Below are positions 33,882 to 45,149 of a stretch of DNA of 64,000 nucleotides, one piece after another. Under the pieces are notes generated by a model. The model saw only the letters and a list, made by a program, of their open reading frames with translations, did no database searches and had not been told where the DNA came from. How positions within the stretch are numbered: the first letter of the stretch is position 1; each line of letters starts with the position of its first letter. Made by a program: the position numbers and the translations under genes. This DNA is from Hevea brasiliensis (lineage: Eukaryota; Streptophyta; Magnoliopsida; Malpighiales; Euphorbiaceae): contig NC_079498.1 in NCBI RefSeq assembly GCF_030052815.1, positions 77,176,992-77,240,991 of the forward strand, read 5' to 3'.

Positions 33882-34478
33882 TTAACTTCCAATAGCCGAA
33901 GCATATGGAATCCTGGCCATCTTATCTCTTTCTTTAGGTATCTTTGGAGACATCTCTTTAGAAAGGTGGATACCACGTCTCACTGGTAACAATCCTCTCT
34001 TGGAATCAAGCATGTTAAACCTCTTTAACACCTTTTTCAAGTATAAACTTTGGGATAAACTAATTATTCTTTTCGCTCTATCTTTATAGATGCGAATCCC
34101 AAGAATATAGGTTGCCTCCCCTAATTCTTTCATGGAGAATGTATTTGACAACCATACCTTTACAGTTGTTAACATACCTGTGTCATTTCCCATCAATAGT
34201 ATATCATCCACATATAAGATAAGGAAAGTGATAGCACTGTCACTAACCTTCTTATATACACATGGCTCATCCTCATTTTTGATAAAACCAAATGATTTAA
34301 TAGTTTCATCAAAACGGATGTTCCAACTCCTCGAAGCTTGTTTCAACCCATAAATGGATTGCTTTAGCTTGCATACCTTGGAATCATCTTGGGATTCAAA
34401 ACCCCTAGGTTGTTCCATGAAAATGTTTTCTTTAATGTATTCATTGAGAAAAAAGTTGTTTTGACATCCATCTGCCAA
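33882..34478 (-). CDS. pol: Reverse transcriptase core of copia D (fragment, YVDD intact)
   Basis: A 198-aa frame. It reads ENIFMEQPRGFE, VCKLKQSIYGLKQASRSWNIRFDE, then the catalytic motif LILYVDDILLMGND with both aspartates, then TYILGIRIYKDR, LPVRRGIHLSKEMSP and PYASAIGS, where a stop occurs. The thumb continues with MYAMLCAGLN at 33881. Upstream, KARLVAKGF and MDVKT lie in a different frame (34364-34640), so at least one frameshift separates fingers from palm. The active site is intact, unlike the copy in copia F. Confidence 0.88.
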   Translation of the reverse strand: MADGCQNNFFLNEYIKENIFMEQPRGFESQDDSKVCKLKQSIYGLKQASRSWNIRFDETIKSFGFIKNEDEPCVYKKVSDSAITFLILYVDDILLMGNDTGMLTTVKVWLSNTFSMKELGEATYILGIRIYKDRAKRIISLSQSLYLKKVLKRFNMLDSKRGLLPVRRGIHLSKEMSPKIPKERDKMARIPYASAIGS

Positions 34479-34649
34479 ATCTCATAATCATAGTATGCAG
34501 TTATTGCTAATAAAATCCTAATTGATTTAAGCATGGCAACAGGCAAGAAAGTCTCCTCATAGTTGATTCCTTGCCTTTGGTGAAACCCTTTCGCTACTAG
34601 CCTTGCCTTATAGGTCGCTACCTTTCCATCATAACCAATTTTCTTCTTG
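34364..34649 (-). pseudogene. pol: RT fingers of copia D, frameshifted
   Basis: On minus, from the right edge of the fragment, it reads KARLVAKGF, QRQGINYEETF, PVAMLKSIRILLAITAYYDYEIWQMDVKTTFF, and then shifts frame into the palm segment. The first codons of the RT (NKWVFKKK in F) are split from it by solo LTR S5. Confidence 0.8.
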
Positions 34650-34654
34650 AAAAC

Positions 34655-36759
34655 TGTTAGTAGTATGCCCTAGAGCATATCATTTAGTATGTATCTTGTA
34701 CATATTTTTATTAATAAAAGGCATTTCCACTTTTCTGTTTACATAATATATTTATGTGTAATAGAAAAGGTCCATTGATATTTTGTTAGAAATTCTATTC
34801 TTAAGTTGTTAAGAATATGAGTGACAGTGTTTCTAGTACAAAGTATCATAAATAGGTTCACAATCGATGATACTTCATAATAAGGACATGACTTATCCAG
34901 AAAGATTGTATTCATGTTTGTTCCCAAGTTATTTATATGAGATATAAATAAGATGGAATGGTGAGTCTCATGCCATATGACAAACATGATAGGCACTTAT
35001 AAATGATAAGTAGGCCGAACCAGTGACACTTATGACAAGCACATGGAGTTTACTCTTGTCAATATTTTTTCATAAATCATATCAGTGCATATAATCTTTA
35101 GACCTGAGATAGCACAGTTATCTTGTATATAGGTAGTTTGAGTTTGATACTGCTTTCATACTTGTACTGTGTATGGGTATATGGGCATGTGTTGGCTCCT
35201 ACTAGTTATATATGGAGGTAGGTGTTGATCAAGATGGAATCTGTTCCTCTAAGTAAATAGACATAAAATCCTATGTTCATTTAATTGTTCTTGATGTTTC
35301 AAGTTCCTGACCAGGACAGATAGATTTATTCAGAAAAGAGTTTTTGATGAGAAAATCTTTTTAATCAAGAACTGGAATTAAAAGAGTACATAATATTCAT
35401 AGCAAATGGGGTTTGACATAAACCATGACTCCAGCTTGAGTTGGGATTTTGTAACAGAGAGATTCCAGTGCATGGTAACATATGATTATAGGTTCATTTA
35501 AGGTAAACCTTATTACTAATTGGGTGTCCATGGCATGCTATGCTAGGTGTTAACCATGGTCTATGAGGTGCATAAAATGATTTAGAGAAATCATTTATAG
35601 TAAGAAAGAGTTCTGATGGTATTAAGAGTTGATATCATATCTCATTGCCAATTAGTGATGAGCTTAGCAAGTCACACACATACACAAGTTATCATCTAAT
35701 TAAATATGATTTAATTAATTAATTAAAGAGTTTAATTGATTAATTAAATAGGTTTGGTTTGCAATTAGATTGCAAAGTCTCTAGCATGACTTGAAACCAA
35801 ATCTAGATTATTGGATGTATAGTATAAGTTAAATTTAGATTTAAAGTGTTTAAATATGAATTTAATTAATGAAAAATTAATTAATAGAGATTAAATAATT
35901 AATTTATATTTGATATAAATTAATTAGAAGAAGAAAAATAATTATTTTGAGTTGAGAACTCAAAATTAAGACACAGGGGCATTTTGGTCATTTCGCAGTG
36001 TAACACATGGTACCATGAGATGGTGACACATGGGATTACACATAAGCTTGCCAAATATTTTTTTAATCATGTAAGATGATTAAAATCAAGATTAAATATA
36101 GGTTTGACACTTGGCACAATGTGATTGGGTCACTTAAACCTAGAGCTAATCAAAGGGTGACATGTGGCAAGGGTTTAATGTGTTGACCTAGCTATATAAG
36201 TGTTGTTATGAATTAAAAATATGACAACTAGCAGCCACTCCTCCTTTGTCACGCCATTTTGAGGCTCTACATCTTTTTCATCTCTCATCAATTCAAAGAG
36301 ATTAGCCATCAATCTCTTGAATTAAGAACACTAGAAATTGTTTCTAGTGTCCTGTTTACATCTCTAATCTCTTAAAAGGCAGAACTTGATTTTATAAATA
36401 ATAGAAAAAGATTTAAAAGCTGTTCAAGGGCTGCCATAGGTGTTCTTGGTGTGGACAAGCTAGAGGGACAACATCTGGTGTCCTGAAGATGAATCTCAAA
36501 GGCACAGAAACGCTGCAGTGCATCAAGAGGTTAGTGCAATCGTTCTTGATTTAATCTAGGGTTCTAAAATTAATCTGATTAATTTTAAAATCTTAAATGG
36601 CAAAAACAGATCCAAAAACATATTAAAAGAGTTTTAATATGTTGTTTATCATTGAAATCAAATAGATAAAAATAAATCTTGCATGATGCATGTGACCCTA
36701 GGTGAAAATTTTTGAATTCAATGGTATAAACTTCGGTTTTTCATGCTTCTGTTCCTTCA
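34655..36759 (+). mobile_element. Solo LTR S5 (copia), plus strand inside copia D, TSD AAAAC
   Basis: A complete copia LTR of 2105 bp, TGTTAGTAG to CCTTCA, with AAAAC at 34650-34654 and 36760-36764. It lies in opposite orientation to D and has no internal sequence. It is the youngest event that can be ordered here by nesting (copia C, then B, then D, then S5). Confidence 0.94.
36193..36200 (+). promoter_or_regulatory. TATA box of solo LTR S5
   Basis: TATATAAG 1.54 kb into the LTR. Both D LTRs keep it; both F LTRs have TATTTAAG at the same place. Confidence 0.55.
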
Positions 36760-36818
36760 AAAACCCATTTTCTCCCTATAGGTACAATACCTTCAGGTGG
36801 GTCAATAAGATCCCAAAC

Positions 36819-37271
36819 TTAATTCTTATACATGGAATCAATTTCAGATTTCATAGTATCAATCCATTTTGAAGAGTCTATATCTGATATAGCTTCTTCA
36901 TAGGTAAGTGGATCATCTCCAGGATCTACTTCTTCATGAGTAGACAACTCTTGCTCTTCATCATGAAGGAAACCATATCTCACTGGTGGGTGAGATACCC
37001 TGGTTGTTCTACGAGGAATAGTTGTAGATGTTTCATCAATGGGTGTAGGTTGACTAGATGGATCTATATCCATTTGATCTGTTGGTTGGTCAGAATTCTC
37101 CAATTCTAACTCTATTTGCCTTCCTTTACCTCCTTCTTGAACAAACTGTTGTTCAAGAAATGTAGCATCTCTACTCACCACAACCTTTTGTGATGTAGGC
37201 AAATAAAAATAATGTCCAAAACTATCTTTTGGATATCCAACAAATCGACCTTTTTCTGATCTGGTTTCCAA
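36819..37271 (-). CDS. pol: Integrase tail and RT N-terminus of copia D (fragment)
   Basis: A 150-aa frame reading METRSEKGRFVGYPKDS, FYLPTSQKVVVSRDATFLE, an acidic linker (ELELENSDQPTDQMDIDPSSQP), RRTTRVSHPPVRYGF, and the RT-proximal block YEEAISDIDSSKWIDTMKSEIDSMYKN. These are the usual copia sequences between integrase core and RT. The start Met is internal to Pol, not a true start. A stop near 37311 separates it from the integrase core and S5 cuts it on the other side. Confidence 0.85.
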   Translation of the reverse strand: METRSEKGRFVGYPKDSFGHYFYLPTSQKVVVSRDATFLEQQFVQEGGKGRQIELELENSDQPTDQMDIDPSSQPTPIDETSTTIPRRTTRVSHPPVRYGFLHDEEQELSTHEEVDPGDDPLTYEEAISDIDSSKWIDTMKSEIDSMYKN

Positions 37272-37310
37272 TTTATCAGTGTTCAGCTTTTTGATATAAG
37301 CTGGACAACC

Positions 37311-38261
37311 CTAAATCTTAACATGCTTAAGACTTGGTTTTCTTCCATGCCATATCTCATAAGGTGTGGAAGAAACTGATTTTGATGGAATCCTATTCAG
37401 AATATACAAAGCTGATTCTAATGCAAATCCCCAAAAGGAGATTGGCATATCAGTATAGCTCATCATACTACGTACCATATCCAATAGGGTACGATTTCTC
37501 CTTTTAGATACACCATTTAGCTGTGGCGCTCCTGGAGGAGTCAGCTGGAAAACAATGTCGTGCTCTCTCAAGTATTCATCAAATTCAGTACTCAAATATT
37601 CACCTTTACGATATGATCGAAGAGCTTTAATACTCTTTCCTGTTTGATTTTTTACTTCAGATTTAAATTCTTTGAACTTTTCAAATGATTCATGTTTGTA
37701 TTTCATCAAATACAAATACCAAAACCTTGATTTATCATCAGTAAAGGTAATAAAGTAATGAAAACCGCCTTTAGCCATTTCCTTAAATGGACCACATATA
37801 TCACTATGTATTAGCTCCAAAATATTTTCAGCCCTTAGCCCTTGTCCAACAAAGGGTGATCTAGTCATTTTGCCCTGAAGGCAAGATTCACAAATTAGAG
37901 TAGGCTCAGAGCCCAATGAGGATAGAATCCCCATTTCCTCCAATTTTGCAATCCTATCTTCTATAACATGACATAACCTTAAGTGCCAAATATATTTTGA
38001 ACTTGAGTTGGTTTTCACCATGGCATTGCATTCATTTAGATCACTTGTATTCATTTTGTGTTTGTCATTATTATCCAAATAATAAAGACCATCATTCATA
38101 TAACCCGAACCAACATATTTATTTCCAAAATAAATATTGCAAACATCATCTGTGAACTGAAATTCATAGCCATTTCTAGTCAAACTAGATATAGATATGA
38201 TGTTCTTAAAAGCATCAGGTACATATAAAATATTATCTAAACACAAAACATGTCCAGACAT
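37311..38261 (-). CDS. int: Protease end and integrase core of copia D, catalytic residues lost
   Basis: A 316-aa frame. It opens with the protease C-terminal wording (LCLDNILYVPDAFKNIISISSL), then the GAG-pre-integrase HHCC finger (HLRLCHV, CESCLQGKMTRSPF). The core has the first Asp region (IHSDICGPF, YFITFTDDKSRFWY). The second catalytic Asp block, usually RSDCGGEY as in copia F, reads RSYRKGEY here. The catalytic Glu of GVSERRNRT is Lys (GVSKRRNRT). The later MMSYTDMPISFWGFALESALYILNRIPSKS block is normal. With two of three D,D35E residues replaced, integrase should be inactive. Confidence 0.9.
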   Translation of the reverse strand: MSGHVLCLDNILYVPDAFKNIISISSLTRNGYEFQFTDDVCNIYFGNKYVGSGYMNDGLYYLDNNDKHKMNTSDLNECNAMVKTNSSSKYIWHLRLCHVIEDRIAKLEEMGILSSLGSEPTLICESCLQGKMTRSPFVGQGLRAENILELIHSDICGPFKEMAKGGFHYFITFTDDKSRFWYLYLMKYKHESFEKFKEFKSEVKNQTGKSIKALRSYRKGEYLSTEFDEYLREHDIVFQLTPPGAPQLNGVSKRRNRTLLDMVRSMMSYTDMPISFWGFALESALYILNRIPSKSVSSTPYEIWHGRKPSLKHVKI

Positions 38262-38330
38262 GTAAAAAGATTTACATCCTATGGCTAAAGCGTCAACAAT
38301 TGAGCCATTGCCAATTCGGAGTCTAACATC

Positions 38331-38690
38331 TCAAGAATGCAAGCTGCTACTATTTGTTAGTTCCTGCATATCATGAGAAATGTGAGAACTAGCACTAGTA
38401 TCTAAAACCCAAGTTGTAGATGAATTATGAGTATCATCAGAATCTAAATAACAAGATATGGACATACCTTCCGAAGTTGTATCCTTCTTGTCCTTCAGAG
38501 AAGCAAGATACTCTGGGCAGTTCCTTTTCCAGTGCACATCCTTCTGGCAGTGGAAACACTTTCCTTTGCCTCCATCAGCTTTAGTCTTCCCTTTCTGTTT
38601 AGCTATTTTCTTAGAAGGACTAGGAATCTGAGATTTTTTTTTTCTTATTGCCCTTTTTCTTGTTGGACTTTCTAGTAGAAGAAGATGCAA
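38331..38690 (-). CDS. gag: Gag zinc knuckle and protease start of copia D (fragment)
   Basis: A 119-aa frame: basic linker (KKIAKQKGKTKAD), CCHC knuckle CFHCQKDVHWKRNC, then the aspartic protease motif WVLDTSASSHISHDM. The active-site DTSAS differs from the usual D(S/T)GA in this family, so protease competence is doubtful. The frame ends at a TGA where an Arg CGA codon is likely (a CpG C-to-T change), after which protease continues at 38261. Confidence 0.85.
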   Translation of the reverse strand: MHLLLLESPTRKRAIRKKKSQIPSPSKKIAKQKGKTKADGGKGKCFHCQKDVHWKRNCPEYLASLKDKKDTTSEGMSISCYLDSDDTHNSSTTWVLDTSASSHISHDMQELTNSSSLHS

Positions 38691-38700
38691 TCAAAGCTAC

Positions 38701-39222
38701 CTATTTTCCTTTATTGCCTGGCATATTCTTTTGGGCAATAACCAGCATGTTGAGTAAACCAGCTAAGGTGCATTCCGGTTTAGTCATATGGAAATTTGTC
38801 ACAAAATTCCAAAAAGACTCAGGAAGGGATTGAAGGATCAAATCCGTCTGTAGTTGGAAATCCATGTTGAAGTCAAGATGTTCCAGCTGCTCAATCATCC
38901 GAATCATCTTGTGGACATGATCCCCAACATTCTGTCCCTCAGACATCCTCATGCGAAACAGCTGCCTAGATATCTTATACCTAGCATTCCTGTTATGCTC
39001 ACCATACAACTTTTGTAAGTGAAGGAGTATCTCACTCGCACTCTGCATGTTCTCATGCTGCTTCTGTAACTCAATACTCATGGAAGCAAGCATGTAACAC
39101 TGAGCTCTCATATCATGCTCCTTCCACTTGTCCAAAGTTTCATGTTCCTCTTGAGTGGCCTCTGGAGGTAAGGGACCAGGAACATTTGAGTCTAGAACAT
39201 ATCCTATATGTTTAAGGTTCAT
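38701..39222 (-). CDS. gag: Gag of copia D (fragment, start lost)
   Basis: A 173-aa frame of the copia UBN2-type Gag: LKHIGYVLDSNVPGPLPPEATQEEHETLDKW, MRAQCYMLASMS, EILLHLQKLYGEHNRNARYKISRQLFRMRM, and HKMIRMIEQLEHLDFNMDFQLQTDLILQSLPESF. Compared with copia F the true start and first codons are missing (about 30 bp deleted near 39300), and a 1-bp insertion lies just upstream of 39222. Met 39222 is thus an internal codon. Capsid function is lost. Confidence 0.87.
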   Translation of the reverse strand: MNLKHIGYVLDSNVPGPLPPEATQEEHETLDKWKEHDMRAQCYMLASMSIELQKQHENMQSASEILLHLQKLYGEHNRNARYKISRQLFRMRMSEGQNVGDHVHKMIRMIEQLEHLDFNMDFQLQTDLILQSLPESFWNFVTNFHMTKPECTLAGLLNMLVIAQKNMPGNKGK

Positions 39223-41038
39223 GACAAGTTTTCAAATTTCTTAGCCAATCAGACAAATTAGGTCCTGTCAACCTATTGTGATCAAATATGCTTGCAAGTA
39301 TATTATCAGAAAATTAACTGCAGAAAATAACCAGATTAATTAGTAAATGTATCATGTAATTAACCAAAATGATTATGGTCTTTTAATCAAATTGGTCCTC
39401 CCATTAACTTAGCGAATCCTACACTTCCAAAGTAGAAAACGGAAATCCTAGTTGGATGGATTTTTAGTGGGTGATTGAATTCTTATAATTCTATTGATCA
39501 TCCTCAGGTACATCCATTATTGGAATTACAATAAAATATAAGTGAGCAACTCCTTGCCCATCACATCTCATGTGAGGTTCAATCCTTTACCTAGCCTCTA
39601 ATGCTCAAAATCTCAAGTACATCCATTATTGACTTATCTTGCATTAGTTAAGTTGATCCCATTGAGCCAGTAATTATGCAAATAATTTTAATGTCCTCAG
39701 GTACATCCAATATTGGCCTCCAAACCATTTACATATTTACAACATCTCATGCTTAACAATTATTCTTAAGAAAATATCTTAAATTAATTGCATCTTATGC
39801 AACTATTTAAAGTTTCTTAAAATAATTACCCCAATGGAGGGCCCATGTTATAATTACTTTAATTATAACATTTCCAACTTAATCATTTTTTTGGAAGATT
39901 TTATGGTCTTTCTAATTACTATTAAGGTCTCACTTTGCACATTATCCATTTAGCATGCATATATCATATAATTGCATACATTCCTATACATCTCATGCAT
40001 TCATGAATAAGTAGTAAATATGGTATGATCATAGACTTTCTAAGGGATTCAATTCTGAGCCACCAAGAATTGAATCAGGGCATTCCTAGGTGCATTTCAT
40101 TCATTCATTTTATAAGAGTTGCTGAAGGAGTACATAATCAATACTTGATATTGAATTCCTCCCACTGGTCCCACCAATGCTCTTGACCTCCTTGAACTTC
40201 TTGCAATCCAATTACATAGTAATCCTTGGCATACCAAAGCGAATTTACAAGAACTTAAAGAAATAAAATTACAACCCAAAAATTATTACAAACTTAATAA
40301 TACATGCCCAAAATAAATTAAAATAAATAAATTAATTTACAATCCCAAATAAACATAAAAGAAATAAGTCCAATCACATTAGTCTTTTATAGTCCATGAT
40401 CATCCATCATGCATATAACTATTTAACAATTAAATAAAACATACATAATTAAATTAAATTGAATATCTCATATTCAACTTAAAAATCTAGATTTGAATAT
40501 GATTCAAATAAATTTAAAAATTTAGATCTGAATCTCATTCAAATAAATTTAAAAATTCAGATTTGAATCACATTCAAACAACCTTAAAAATTCAGATTTG
40601 AATCACATTCAAACAATTTTTAAAAAAATTAGATTTGAATCACATTCAAACAATTTTTTAAAAATTCAGATCTGAATATTATTCAAACAACTTTAAAAAT
40701 TCAGATTTGAATCACATTCAAACAACTTTTAAAATTCAGATTTGAATCACATTCAAATAATTTTTAAAATTCTGATTTGAATCAAAATTTAATTGTGTGA
40801 TTAAAACTACTGATTAAACACTTTAATTAGTCATAGGATAGGCCTTAGATCATACAACAATTGCATAATTAAAAAGCCAAACCTTGCACCACCCATGAAG
40901 CCACAAACCTTGCGCACCATGTTGGTGTTCTTCAAGCATGCCGCCACACATCCATTGCAACCAGTAATGGATAAATCATCTCATGATCAAAAAACACAAT
41001 TAAATCATATATTGAATAATCTAAATGGCAAATATAGT
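39223..41038 (-). other. 5' leader of copia D with hairpin minisatellite
   Basis: This untranslated leader lies between PBS and gag on minus. 40490-40795 holds about nine units of 35-37 bp whose core on plus is GATTTGAATCACATTCAAA. Three dispersed copies of a TACATCCATTATTGG motif lie at about 39508-39520, 39614-39630 and 39700-39715. There is no convincing coding frame. Confidence 0.75.
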
Positions 41039-41040
41039 GA

Positions 41041-41053
41041 CTCTGACACCAAT
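41041..41053 (-). other. Primer-binding site of copia D, mutated
   Basis: On minus it reads TTGGTGTCAGAG, one transition from the TTGGTATCAGAG of copia F. The adjacent LTR terminus is also mutated (CG for CA). Confidence 0.75.
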
Positions 41054-43162
41054 CGAAGGAGCGAAAGCATGAAAAACACAAGTTTATACCATTGAATTCA
41101 AAAATTTTCACCTAGGGTCACATGCATCATGCAAGATGTATTTTTATCTATTTGATTTCAATGATAAACAACATATTAAAACTCTTTTAATATGTTTTTG
41201 GATCTGTATTTGCCATTTAAGATTTTAAAATTAATCAGATTAATTTTAGAACCCTAGATTAAATCAAAAATAAATACACTAACCTCTTGATGCACTGTAG
41301 TGCATTTACGCCTTTTAGATGCATCTTCAGGACACCAGATGTTGTCCTTCTAGCTTGTCCACACCAAGAACACCTATGGCAGCCCTTGAACAACTTCTAA
41401 AGCTTTTTCTATTAATTAGAAAATTAAGTTTTTCCTTTTAAGAGATTAAAGATGTAAACAGGACACTAAAAACAATTTCTAGTATTTTTAATTCAAGAGA
41501 TTGTTTGCTAATCTCTTGGAATAGATGAGAGATGAAGAAAAAGAGAGAATGGGAGCTTCAAGGTGGCAGCACAAAGGAGGATAGCTACTGGTTGTGTTGT
41601 TTTCTTTTCATAACAACACTTATATAACTAAGTCAACACATTAAACCCTTGCCACATGTCACCTTTTGATTGGTTTTAGGTTTAATTGACCCAATCACAT
41701 TGTGCCAAGTGTCAAACCTATATTTAATCTTAATTTTAATCATCTTACATGATTAAAAAACATTTGGTAAGCTTGTGTGTAGTGCCATGTGTCACCATCT
41801 CATGGTGCCACATGTCACCCTGTGAAATGACCAAAATGCCCCTGTGTCTTAATTTTGAGTTCTCAACCCAAAATAATTATTTCTCTTCTTCTAATCAATT
41901 TATATCAAATATAAATTAATTAATTAATCTCTATTAATTAATCTCTCATTAATTAAATTCATATTTAAACACTTTAAATATAAATTTAACTTATACTGTA
42001 CATCCAATAACCTAGATTTGGTTTCAAGTCATGCTAGGGACTTTGCAATCTAATTGCAAACCAAACCTATTTAATTAATCAATTAAACTTTTTAATTAAT
42101 TAATTAAATCATATTTAATTAGGTGATAACTTGTGTATGTGTGTAACTTATTAGGCTCATCACTAATTGGCAATGAGATATGATATCAACTCTTAATATC
42201 ATCAGAACTCTTTCTTACCATAAATGATTTCTCTAAATCATTTTATGCACCTCATAGACCATGGTTAACACCTGGCATAGGATGCCATGGCCACCCAATT
42301 AGTAATAAGGTTTACCTTAAATGAACCTATAATCATATGTTACCATGCACTAGAATCTCTCTGTTACAAAATCCCAACTCAAGCTGGAGTCATGGTTTAT
42401 GTCAAACTCCATTTGCTATGAATATTATGTTCTCTTTTTATTCCAGTTCTTGATTAAAAGGATTTTCTCATCAGAAACTCTTTCTGAATAAATCTATTCA
42501 TCCTGCCCAGGAACTTGAAACATCAAGAACAATTAAATGAACATAGGATTTTATCTCTATTTACTTAGAGGAACAGATTCTATCTTGATCAACACCTACC
42601 TCCATATATAACTAGTAGGAGCCAACACATGCCCATATACCCATGCACAGTACAAGTATGAAAGTAGTATCAAACTCAAACCACCTATATACAAGATAAT
42701 CGTGCTATCTCAGGTCTAAAGATTATATGCACTAATATGATTTATGACAATGCATTGATAAGAGTAAACTCTATGTGCTTGTCATAAGTGTCATTGGTTC
42801 GGCCTACTTATCATGTATAAGTGCCTATCATATTTGTTATATGGCATGAGACTCACCATTCCATCTTATTTATATCTCATATAAATAACTTGGGAACAAA
42901 TATGAATACAATCTTTCTGGATAACTCATGTCCTTATTATGAAGTATCCTCGATTGTGAACCTATTTATGATACTTTGTACTCGAAATACTGTCACTCAT
43001 ATTTTTAACAACTTAAGAATAGAATTTCTAACAAAATATCAATGGACCTTTTCTATTACACATAAATATATTGTGTAAACGGAAAAGTGAAAATTCCTTT
43101 TATTAATAAAAATATGTACAAGATACATACTAAATGATATGCTCTAGGGCATACTACTAACA
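41054..43162 (-). repeat. 5' LTR of copia D, 2109 bp
   Basis: Highly similar to 31111-33216. The TATATAAG box is at 41626-41619. On plus it ends CTACTAACA followed by the TATTG duplication. Confidence 0.94.
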
Positions 43163-43167
43163 TATTG

Positions 43168-44290
43168 TAATCAGAATAGGTCTAGGATATTAGTGGATTC
43201 GAGAAAGATAAGATGTTAGAAAACCTAGTCCATGAGGTTATAACGTAGTGACTATGTAATGTTCTCGATGTTTGTATTGTAAGCTGCAGATTATAGTACC
43301 GACATGGGATTACTGTGTAGAGCTACGTGCTTCCTCGTGGTACACCAAGATAAGGATGTTTGAAAGTAGTATTTGATTTGATACAGTTACGCCCGAAGAG
43401 AGTACTATTACGGGGAATAAATGTGAAAATTCTAGTCAGAAATTTAAAACTTTAGAACTAGCCTATCGAAAGACTACACTTGTAAGGTAGCTAGAGTCAG
43501 TGACTTGATTACATTAATGTGAACTACCTGTACCACAGTAATTGCTATAAGCTTAGAGATATCAGTATGACTTATCATCCTCAGACGGATGAACAGTCAA
43601 AACGAATAATTCAAGTAAATTCTGAAACTCATTGAGCTCCTGTAAATAATGAAATGAAATGATAATAATAACCTGTAATATGTGATAAGCCCTCGAGAAT
43701 ATACTGAGAACTTGTGTCATTGAATCTAAGGGGAGATGGGACAGATACCTCCCACTAACAGAATTTGTATACAATAATAAATGTCAAGTTAGCATACAAA
43801 CGGTACCCTATGAAACACTGTAAGGGAAAAAGTGCAGAACACCAATAAGTTGAACTGAGTTAGGAAAAGATATCTGGACATTGGTATAGATTCTTATAAT
43901 TATTTTGATATTTTTGTCAGAAAAGAATGATTTAGGTATTTGAAAATATATTTAGAAGTTATAGTGCTATTCCCTCTGGAAGCAAGAATAGATACCTTTC
44001 ATTGATGGAGTTTGTGTATAGTGATATTTATTAAATAAACATGAAGATACCAAGGTATAAGGTCTTGTATGAGATAAATACATAATACCTTGACAAAAGG
44101 CAATTTAACAGAGTTGGAATTGGTAAAAGAGACTGACGGACCAGTAAGGATTCCAGTATGAGAAATCAGAGAACTAATGAATAATAGTCTTTCATGAGTA
44201 GAAATAATAAAGGTAAAAGAAAACAATGATGGGACAGTGAATAAAATTATAAGAAAATGATATTTTTAGTTTTTTGAATATGATGAATTT
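43168..44290 (+). pseudogene. int: Integrase remnants of element B, with a repeated segment
   Basis: 43567-43614 reads TYHPQTDEQSKRIIQ. A 74-bp intron-like piece follows (43615-43688). Then 43689-43890 reads ALENILRTCVIE, WDRYLPLTEFVYNN, TVPYETL, stop, GKKCRTPIS, stop, TELGKD. From about 43936 the same region starts again in a more diverged form (V-F-E-N-I-F-R-S, then RYLSLMEFVYSDIYY). The copy is thus tandemly duplicated or mosaic. 43168-43560 has only scattered pol-like words. The catalytic Glu is Lys in SKRIIQ. Confidence 0.7.
43615..43688 (+). other. Intron-like 74-bp insert in integrase of B
   Basis: Same codon boundary (IIQ before, ALENIL after) and same length as in element A. GTAAAT is at the left edge; the right edge reads AA rather than AG, so the acceptor is mutated. 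The right half is close to that of A (GAAATGATAA, AATAACCTG). Confidence 0.6.
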
Positions 44291-44308
44291 TGAGGACAAA
44301 ATTCCTTT

Positions 44309-44323
44309 TTATAGGGGAAGAGT
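44309..44323 (+). other. Polypurine tract of element B
   Basis: AGGGGAAGAG lies just before the TGCAACACC start of the 3' LTR and follows TTTTGAGGACAAAATT, the usual pre-PPT wording of plant gypsy elements. Confidence 0.8.
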
Positions 44324-45149
44324 TGCAACACCCTCATTTTCGTAGTCCGTACGTCCTACTGTTCTAACGGCTAATTTCTGCCCCTGAAAGTCGAAATATC
44401 TGGAACTACACTCCAGTGATAGTAAAAAAGCATAAAATAATGAAATATGTGATGAGAAAAATTAAGGAAAAATAAAAGAGATAAAATGTGACTAAGTTAA
44501 ATGAGCCAAACCCGTAGCGATGGGTGACCGCACCGAGAAGTTATGGTGAGAACCGTTGACTAGCCCTGGACCACGGGGGACCCAGAGAAATATTTTTGGA
44601 ACATAATTAAAGGTTTACTGAGGTGTAATTGACATTGAAAATGTCAAAGAAAAATTAGTAAGTCAATATAATCAAAAACAAAAATTTAAGAAATCGGCGG
44701 AACAAGGGGTAAATCGGTAGCACCGAAAAAGTCCGAATTTGACTCGAAGAGGGGTATTTTGGTCAATTGACACCAATAGTAGACTCTTGACCTAAATGTC
44801 CATGAAAAATAAGTAGTATCAAATTTTGAAAATCCCATGAAAAATAAAATTCTATGTATAATGTAATTAAGAGAAATTATGGGATAAAATGTGGGATAAT
44901 TAAAAGTTTAATTATAATAATAATTAAACTTAAGTTAGTGGACCTTAGTGGGGTATATAAAGCCACATGAAAACAAGAGAATCAACTATTTCACTCATCT
45001 TCTTCTTCATTTCTTCTTCTTTCTGAATTGAAATTTTCTCCCAAAACTCCCATGGCCGCCCCACATGCAACACATCCAAGCTCTTCATCCTCTCCATGAA
45101 ATCAAAGGCTTCCTTTATTAAACTTACTCTATACATCATGGGCAGTATA

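Larger units (their letters stand above)
31111..43162 (-). mobile_element. Ty1/copia element D, minus strand, TSD TATTG
   Basis: Two LTRs (31111-33216 and 41054-43162, about 2.1 kb each) enclose, on minus, a degraded PBS, leader with hairpin repeats, gag, protease, integrase, RT, RNase H and polypurine tract. TATTG duplications are at 31106-31110 and 43163-43167. Integrase before RT defines copia; wording is closest to the Tork/Angela group, not certain. S5 interrupts the end of integrase/start of RT. RT and RNase H motifs are good, but integrase lacks catalytic residues and several stops are present. Confidence 0.94.

Noticed and set aside
34739..34996. 85-codon frame found in four or more copia LTRs (also 42821, 45234, 52675)
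   Set aside because: It is repeated with the LTR and is antisense to the element. One copy reads on the other strand only because D is reversed. The protein has no recognisable motif. Its openness across copies is mildly curious, but LTR similarity is a sufficient explanation.
40097..40279. Small minus frame in the copia D leader
   Set aside because: The homologous leaders of C and F do not preserve the same protein.
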